Shown piece after piece: positions 17,143-21,552 of a DNA stretch of 21,552 bases. The stretch's first letter is position 1; each line of letters opens with the position of its first letter. This DNA comes from Scleroderma bovista (taxonomy: Eukaryota; Basidiomycota; Agaricomycetes; Boletales; Sclerodermataceae). The DNA lies in the NCBI GenBank assembly GCA_037178675.1, contig JAYMGJ010000580.1:1-21552 (forward strand), given 5' to 3'. A program made the translations under genes and the position numbers. The notes beneath the pieces were generated by a model. That model was not told the origin of the DNA, searched no databases, and saw only the letters and a list, made by a program, of their open reading frames with translations.

Positions 17143-17720
17143 GTTTGTTGTGAGTCAAAGTGTGGATTTGGGTCGGAGTAATAATGCAAACACAACACCA
17201 ACAAAGGACTACAAAAATGTGCGAGTGGTGGTTTACCTCCGTGGTGTCCAGAGAGGATGTGCTGAGGAGGGGGGAAGGGGATCTACATCAACAGGGTGAT
17301 GCAGACGATGATGCAGGATACTCCTGGGGTACAGGAGCAATAGATGACGAAGGGGTTAGGGGTCTAGACTCTTCCTAAAGCCTAGGAAGTGTCAAAGCAG
17401 GGATTGGGTTGACTGAGACTGAAACAGCAATACTACACCTAGAGATTGGTGCAGCAAGGGGACAAGGGGGCTCCTGATGTCCAGAAGCAATGGGATAAGA
17501 AGGATAGACAGGCTAGACTCCGCTTGAGCCTAGAGAAATACTTGGACTTGAATAGATTGAATAAAACTTGAATAACAGAGTCTTTAGACCTTCACTGAAG
17601 CCTACAAGACTCAAAGAGCTGAGGGGATACTGACTGAGAGAGTCTGAGAGAGGGATAATTTCATGCAATTGGGTCTCTTTTTCACTGGGCTGAGCCCAGG
17701 GGTTTAAATACATGGGGGGG
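17143..17720 (-). other. LTR/promoter-like region, boundaries not found
   Basis: Minus strand: TATTTAAA at 17703-17710 is followed by a pyrimidine-rich tract with many CTCT and ATTCAAG words, like the R-U5 of fungal LTRs. Plus-strand TGTTGTGAGTC near 17146 could be one terminus, but I could not find a matching end with a TSD. No convincing gene; frames at 17160-17378 and 17513-17713 have no motifs. Confidence 0.3.
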
Positions 17721-17744
17721 GCACAGCATTAAAGTACAAAAAGA

Positions 17745-17985
17745 GAAGGGAATAAGCAGAATTTGTCAAGGATTGGTAAGAGCTTTGTAAGGGGTTTGTA
17801 AGCGATCAGTAAGCAAGGGATAAGCAGGAATGAGTAAGCATAGGAAGCATGAATAAGCTGCTGAGTAAAGGAATGAGTAAGCTGCATGACAAGATTGATT
17901 GGTAAGGGAGTGAGTCATCAGCTGAGTAATATACCAAAAATGCGAAAGGGATAGAGTAATACTGATGACAAGAGAGCATCAGTAA
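17745..17985. repeat. Cluster of degenerate GTAAG/ATAAG words
   Basis: About a dozen GTAAG, ATAAG or GTAAA words in 240 bp, irregularly spaced by 8-25 bp, often within GAGTAAGC or AGTAAGCAAGGG. Looks like a short degenerate array, possibly a U3/enhancer-like region upstream (minus sense) of the TATTTAAA at 17703. Confidence 0.5.
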
Positions 17986-18418
17986 GCAAGGGATGAGTCA
18001 CTGCACAGCAGAAGGAGTCATTGATGCACAGCCTAAGAAGTTTGATGGGGGGCTGTGTACCATCAGGAATTTGAAGGGACAACAATGGGGAAGATCTGAG
18101 ATTAATAGGGGGATTGATCCGAGACAAAACAGCCACAAGAAGGGTACCAGGGGTCCAGAGGTCTTTTAGGGGGTCAGCATACACTAAGGTATAGTGCATG
18201 TGTTCTAGTGCCGCTGAAGCACAACCATGGGCTCCCTTGATGAGCTCTCTTCTGGGAAAGAATGAGAGAGGGTTCTTCTTCCTAATAGCACTATAAAGTG
18301 GGGGAATAACTGTCATGGTGCTGGGGGATGTCATCTGAAAGTAGGGAAGTGGATAGAGTATTGAATTCAACGCATCCAGGGAAGCGAGACAAACAACAGA
18401 GGAAGATGGACATGGCAA
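17918..18418 (-). other. Unrecognised minus-strand open frame (166 codons)
   Basis: An uninterrupted frame next to and downstream (minus sense) of repeat R2. Composition is unremarkable (FFPRRELIKGAHGCASAALE, HYTLVYADPLKDLWTPGTLL), with no domain I know. R2 carries a frame-broken minus-strand reading just upstream, so both may be pieces of one degraded gene or transposon ORF. It may equally be a chance frame. Confidence 0.25.
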
Positions 18419-18620
18419 GTATCTGGGAGGAAGGGACCATAGGCTGAGGGCTCAGGGGACACAGAGATGACCAGAGAAGACTTCTCAAGCTTGACAATAG
18501 ACCTAAGATGACCAAAGTACGTCCTTGACACAGGACTGACAAGGAGAATGTGCTGACTGAGAACGAGAGGGACTGAGGGAGCAGGCTGGGAAGATATGTG
18601 CCAGGCAGTGCACGGGAACT

Positions 18621-19225
18621 CTGGGAGAGCCTGTCCTAAGAGAAGGACATAGTGGAGACCTGCACCAATAGCAGAGAAATGATCCAGAGAAAATACGGAC
18701 TCCATAGTGAGCAATGAAGCAAATGTCTGGATTGCGGGGGGAATATCTTCGTGGGAAATGAATGGATTTGTGTTGGAACTTGACAGGCAGATAGACCACA
18801 TTCTAGGCTCTCTGATGGTATAGTCACGTGCCTGATAGCTTTAGAAATGATGGAGCTATTCAAAATATCGGAATGCCGGCACTGGGCACCTAAAAATGAC
18901 ATTTGGGTGCTAAAAATCATTTCTTCTTTTTCTCCTTCATTTCTCTATCAATTCTTAGGCTTCTTTGATCGTTCTGGTTTGGGAGTTGGACTGCAGACGT
19001 GTGCATTCCCTTCTCATACCACAATTGACGTTATTCCTTTAGTTTCTTCTGCTTCTTGGCGGTTCTTGTGCGATAGATGACTGTCAGCATTGGCATTCAT
19101 CTCTCGCATCAGGATAGTCTTCTTGTGTGATAGATGGCTACGATGAGGGTCCATCGTGCTTATCCTTCACATAAGGATCATTTGATATAGGTGTTATCTT
19201 CCATGTTCACTGTACCAAACCTGTT
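18621..19225. repeat. Dispersed repeat R2 (right copy), cut by LINE insertion
   Basis: Same orientation as R1 (1-600), 605 bp, ending ACCAAACCTGTT where a T-run and LINE sequence begin. R2 has lost CpG at about a dozen sites kept in R1 (GAGCGATG to GAGCAATG, GCGAACG to GCAAATG, GCGTCGG to GTGTTGG, CCACGTTC to CCACATTC). It keeps a few that R1 lost. The rest of the repeat, if any, would lie beyond the LINE, outside the window. Confidence 0.88.
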
Positions 19226-21552
19226 TTTTTTTTTAAATCCAATTAAAGTGCATGAGGACTTGTTGTCCTATGTCACACTATACTGATTACATATCTGACT
19301 GGGTTTGGTATAGTTGTATCATGTATGAATCTGTATAACGCTAGCCTGGCCGTGTGAGCATGTGTGAGCTGAAGGAATGAATTTCTGGGCAATCTGTCCC
19401 TGGGGTCTCTATGGTCTTGCAGTTCCGCTTTAAGATTGGCGTATGACTAGCGGAGGAGACGGGTGAGCTGATGGGGTGGGGCAGATTTTGTGTGCCTGCG
19501 GCAGTGTTGTTTGAGTGCCGTCCTTCAGGTGGGTAGGGCACAGGGGGGGGAGCACGGAGGAGAAGGGGAGACGGCAAGAGAAAAACAGAAGGAAAGCAAG
19601 ACAAATGGAGAAAGGAAAGGGTAAATAAGGATCCAAGTGTGATGGGGGTAAGGGATGTGAGTGTCGGTGAACAGTGTGGCTTGCAGTGCTAGCTCCTGTT
19701 GGGGGCATAGGCTTGCTGTGGGGCGCGGCTAGGACCCATGGGTCTAGGTGTGTCTGGGGCATGTAGCTTATTTGTGTTTGTATCTGTATGGTTTTCAGTT
19801 CCAAGATGCGTGCATGTTTTATACCTTCACTGAATGTCAGTTTTAACCTTGTGGTTTCATTGACATAACAAAGAAGATGTTTCCTTGCATTTCCATGTGC
19901 AAGTAGGTAGGCCGTGTGGAAGGCTTTCCGACCGATGTCTCTTTCCAGTATGAACCTCTCCTGGTCATATCTTGGGCACACGAAGAGGAAGTGGTGTACT
20001 GTTTCCGGCGTGGAGTCGCCATATTGAAGACAGTTTGGAGAGTCACTGCATTTGAAGCGGAAGAGATGTTTGTTGAGCGGGGCGTGACCTGTTCTGAGCT
20101 GCGTGTAGAGGCCAGCCTGTCGTTTGCGCAGGGAGCCTGTAAGCTTCATGAATGCTCTCGAGGGAAGGGTGGGGTCGATTGAGGAGAGGTGGGGAAAGCA
20201 GGGCGACTTGGACCACTCATCCTTCCAAAGCTTTATCAATTTGGTGTTGTGGGCTTGCTTGAGGGCGGGTATGCTGTGTGGTAGTGGGTTCCTTAACGCG
20301 GTAGGGAGGCTTGCCCTTGGGCTTGACTCTACTTCTCCTTTCGCTGCCAGCTTTGCTTCCCTGTCTGCTACTTCATTGCCCTCAACATCCTTGTGTCCTG
20401 CTATCCACCTGACTGTTACTTCCTCTCTGCTGCTGTCTTTTTTCTCATGCAAATGGCACATGAAGTTCCTAAAGTGAAGGAGTAGATAGTGGCCGGGCTT
20501 CACTGTTGGGTTCTCACCTGATCTGATGACTGCTTGGTTGTCCACCAGTATTGATGCAGGGAAGGATGCTTCTGGTCTTGTTGACAGGAGACATGCTGCT
20601 AGTATCAGGCCTACCACCTCTGCCTCGAACACCGTGTGGTGTTCTGCACTGCCTAGATGGTACTGGAGTGTTGCGATGTGGGTGTAATCCACATATAATA
20701 CTGCTGAAGCGCCTATGAGCCCATCAGTGCATGATCCATCCATGAACACCAGGGTTTGATCTCTTAGCTGCCTAAAGTCCTCCAGGGATGCTTCTTTGTT
20801 GTCCACTATGTGTGTCCTGAATGGAGAGCATGTGCCAGGTTTGATGGTGTGTGGGAGGATGGTTTCAATGTATTCCGGGTGTACCCCCAATGTGTGGACA
20901 AGCCTATGTAATGCTGAATGGTGTTTCTTTACGTCCTTCTTCTCAATCTTCTTGATGTGTGGCTTGAGGGGGTGGGCGGCTGGAAGGCTAGACAGGTGGA
21001 GCACTGATTGGTATAGAATCTGTTGGAACATTAAGTGAGCAGGTAAGAGGTTAGCATGTATGTCCAAGGAGTCTGTTGGTGTGGTTCTCATTGCGCCTGT
21101 GATGGCTAAAGCTGCTGTTCTTTGAGTCGACCTGATTTTCCTGGCTAAGCCTTTTGAGCCACATAGTCTCCTGTCCGAGGGGTGGGCAAAGGAGGGGTGC
21201 AGCCAGATGGCTGCCGCATACATGATCTTAGGGATCGCAACCAATAGGTAAAGCTGGTGTATGAGTTTAGCAGGGACTCCCCATGATGTGGCAGACAGTC
21301 GCCTAAGGAGGATGGAGTACTTGGCCCCTTTGGCTGTTGCATAGGCCGCATGGGCTTTCCAATGGAGTTTGTTGTTGAGTAGGACACCTAGGAATTTATG
21401 CATTGGCGCTGATTTTATGGTTACACCGTGTAGGGTCATGTCAGGGCGTGGTCTGGTTCTGTTGAGTGAAAAGTCCATCAGCGCGAACTTGTTGGTTTCA
21501 AAACGTGAGTTGTGGTTTGCAGACCACTCGTAACCCCCTTCTTGTCGTTCGA
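19224..21552 (-). mobile_element. LINE (Tad-like), 3' half, runs off right edge
   Basis: A minus-strand non-LTR retrotransposon whose 3' end is marked by an 11-T run at 19224-19234 (poly(A) on the minus strand), placed exactly where repeat R2 stops matching R1. The 3' UTR is about 200 bp, between the ORF stop (19430) and the tail. The 5' part, with the RT catalytic motif and any ORF1, is outside the window, so TSDs cannot be tested. Confidence 0.85.
19430..21550 (-). CDS. LINE ORF2 C-terminal part: RT end, RNase H, zinc finger (partial)
   Basis: Open through the right edge (upstream residues GGYEWSANHNSRFETNKFAL precede the internal ATG 21478), so the start is missing. Numbering from that ATG: residues 1-60 are the end of the RT domain (KFLGVLLNNKLHWKAH) and 60-150 the thumb/connection. 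RNase H spans about 243-380 with D247 (FMDGSCTDG), E287 (FEAEVVGL), D313 (LVDNQAV), H362 (AGHKDVEGNEVAD) and D372, the complete catalytic set. A C-x..C-x..H-x..C finger follows (FKCSDSPNC ... HHFLFVCPRYD). The last ~90 residues are Pro/Ser/Leu-rich and may be poorly constrained. The protein makes cDNA at the target site and removes template RNA. No stop or frameshift within about 700 codons, unlike the other elements here, so a relatively young copy. RNase H plus this finger fits the Tad1/I-type clades. Confidence 0.88.
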   Translation of the reverse strand, partial: ERQEGGYEWSANHNSRFETNKFALMDFSLNRTRPRPDMTLHGVTIKSAPMHKFLGVLLNNKLHWKAHAAYATAKGAKYSILLRRLSATSWGVPAKLIHQLYLLVAIPKIMYAAAIWLHPSFAHPSDRRLCGSKGLARKIRSTQRTAALAITGAMRTTPTDSLDIHANLLPAHLMFQQILYQSVLHLSSLPAAHPLKPHIKKIEKKDVKKHHSALHRLVHTLGVHPEYIETILPHTIKPGTCSPFRTHIVDNKEASLEDFRQLRDQTLVFMDGSCTDGLIGASAVLYVDYTHIATLQYHLGSAEHHTVFEAEVVGLILAACLLSTRPEASFPASILVDNQAVIRSGENPTVKPGHYLLLHFRNFMCHLHEKKDSSREEVTVRWIAGHKDVEGNEVADREAKLAAKGEVESSPRASLPTALRNPLPHSIPALKQAHNTKLIKLWKDEWSKSPCFPHLSSIDPTLPSRAFMKLTGSLRKRQAGLYTQLRTGHAPLNKHLFRFKCSDSPNCLQYGDSTPETVHHFLFVCPRYDQERFILERDIGRKAFHTAYLLAHGNARKHLLCYVNETTRLKLTFSEGIKHARILELKTIQIQTQISYMPQTHLDPWVLAAPHSKPMPPTGASTASHTVHRHSHPLPPSHLDPYLPFPFSICLAFLLFFSCRLPFSSVLPPLCPTHLKDGTQTTLPQAHKICPTPSAHPSPPLVIRQS

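Noticed and set aside
17146..17891. Complete LTR with TGTTGTG...CATGACA ends
   Set aside because: Flanking bases (ATGTT and AGATT) do not match as a TSD and no PBS was found, so the boundaries are unsupported.

Overview
The window looks like a piece of transposon-dense, heavily mutated nuclear DNA from a filamentous basidiomycete. The evidence is a Plavaka-type DNA transposase, a Ty1/copia gag-pol fragment, a Tad-like LINE, solo LTRs and a broken-up reading frame with no gene-dense blocks. The hypothetical family on the minus strand at 16.3-17.1 kb is one I associate, from memory only, with Boletales genomes such as Pisolithus, Scleroderma and Paxillus. I see no rRNA or tRNA gene, no CRISPR array and no prokaryotic operon.

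Layout. 1-600 is one copy (R1) of a dispersed repeat; its second copy (R2) is at 18621-19225. 720-5425 is a minus-strand LTR retroelement of unusual make-up: an LTR (5163-5425), a primer-binding site complementary to the anticodon arm of initiator tRNA-Met (5149-5162), then one ~395-codon frame of unknown function (5125 down to 720) where Gag-Pol would be expected. That frame is split by a three-level nest of solo LTRs: C (1214-4426, TSD CTGGG) contains A (1406-4027, decayed TSD), which contains B (2521-3837, TSD AGTCC). 5409-6871 is non-coding, with a 16-bp inverted repeat and three 92-bp tandem units. 6872-7343 is a perfect 217-bp inverted repeat around a 38-bp spacer. It abuts a truncated minus-strand Ty1/copia element: integrase N-terminal part, protease, Gag, PBS and LTR, 7344-10063.

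10069-11243 holds a possible acidic/His-rich exon. 11244-14154 is a dead Plavaka transposase. 14300-15358 is solo LTR D (TSD ACCAC), same family as A and B. 16297-17142 (minus) is a hypothetical repeat-containing protein. 17143-18620 has an LTR/promoter-like segment, a GTAAG-rich stretch and an unrecognised open frame. From about 19226 to the right edge is the 3' half of a LINE on the minus strand, with an intact RNase H domain and a poly(A) tail seen as a T-run.

How it fits together. This is not a gene pathway but a layered record of transposition and decay. Thirteen in-frame stops in three dead elements are all TGA, mostly where CGA is expected. Differences between repeat copies concentrate at CpG (CG/TG/CA). 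Both point to cytosine methylation followed by deamination. The innermost LTR (B) keeps CpGs that the older copies A and D have lost, and the LINE frame is still open, so they look younger. The most novel items are the single-ORF retroelement with the half-tRNA primer site, the time-ordered nested LTRs, and the perfect palindrome. All family assignments are by eye and memory; no search was run.
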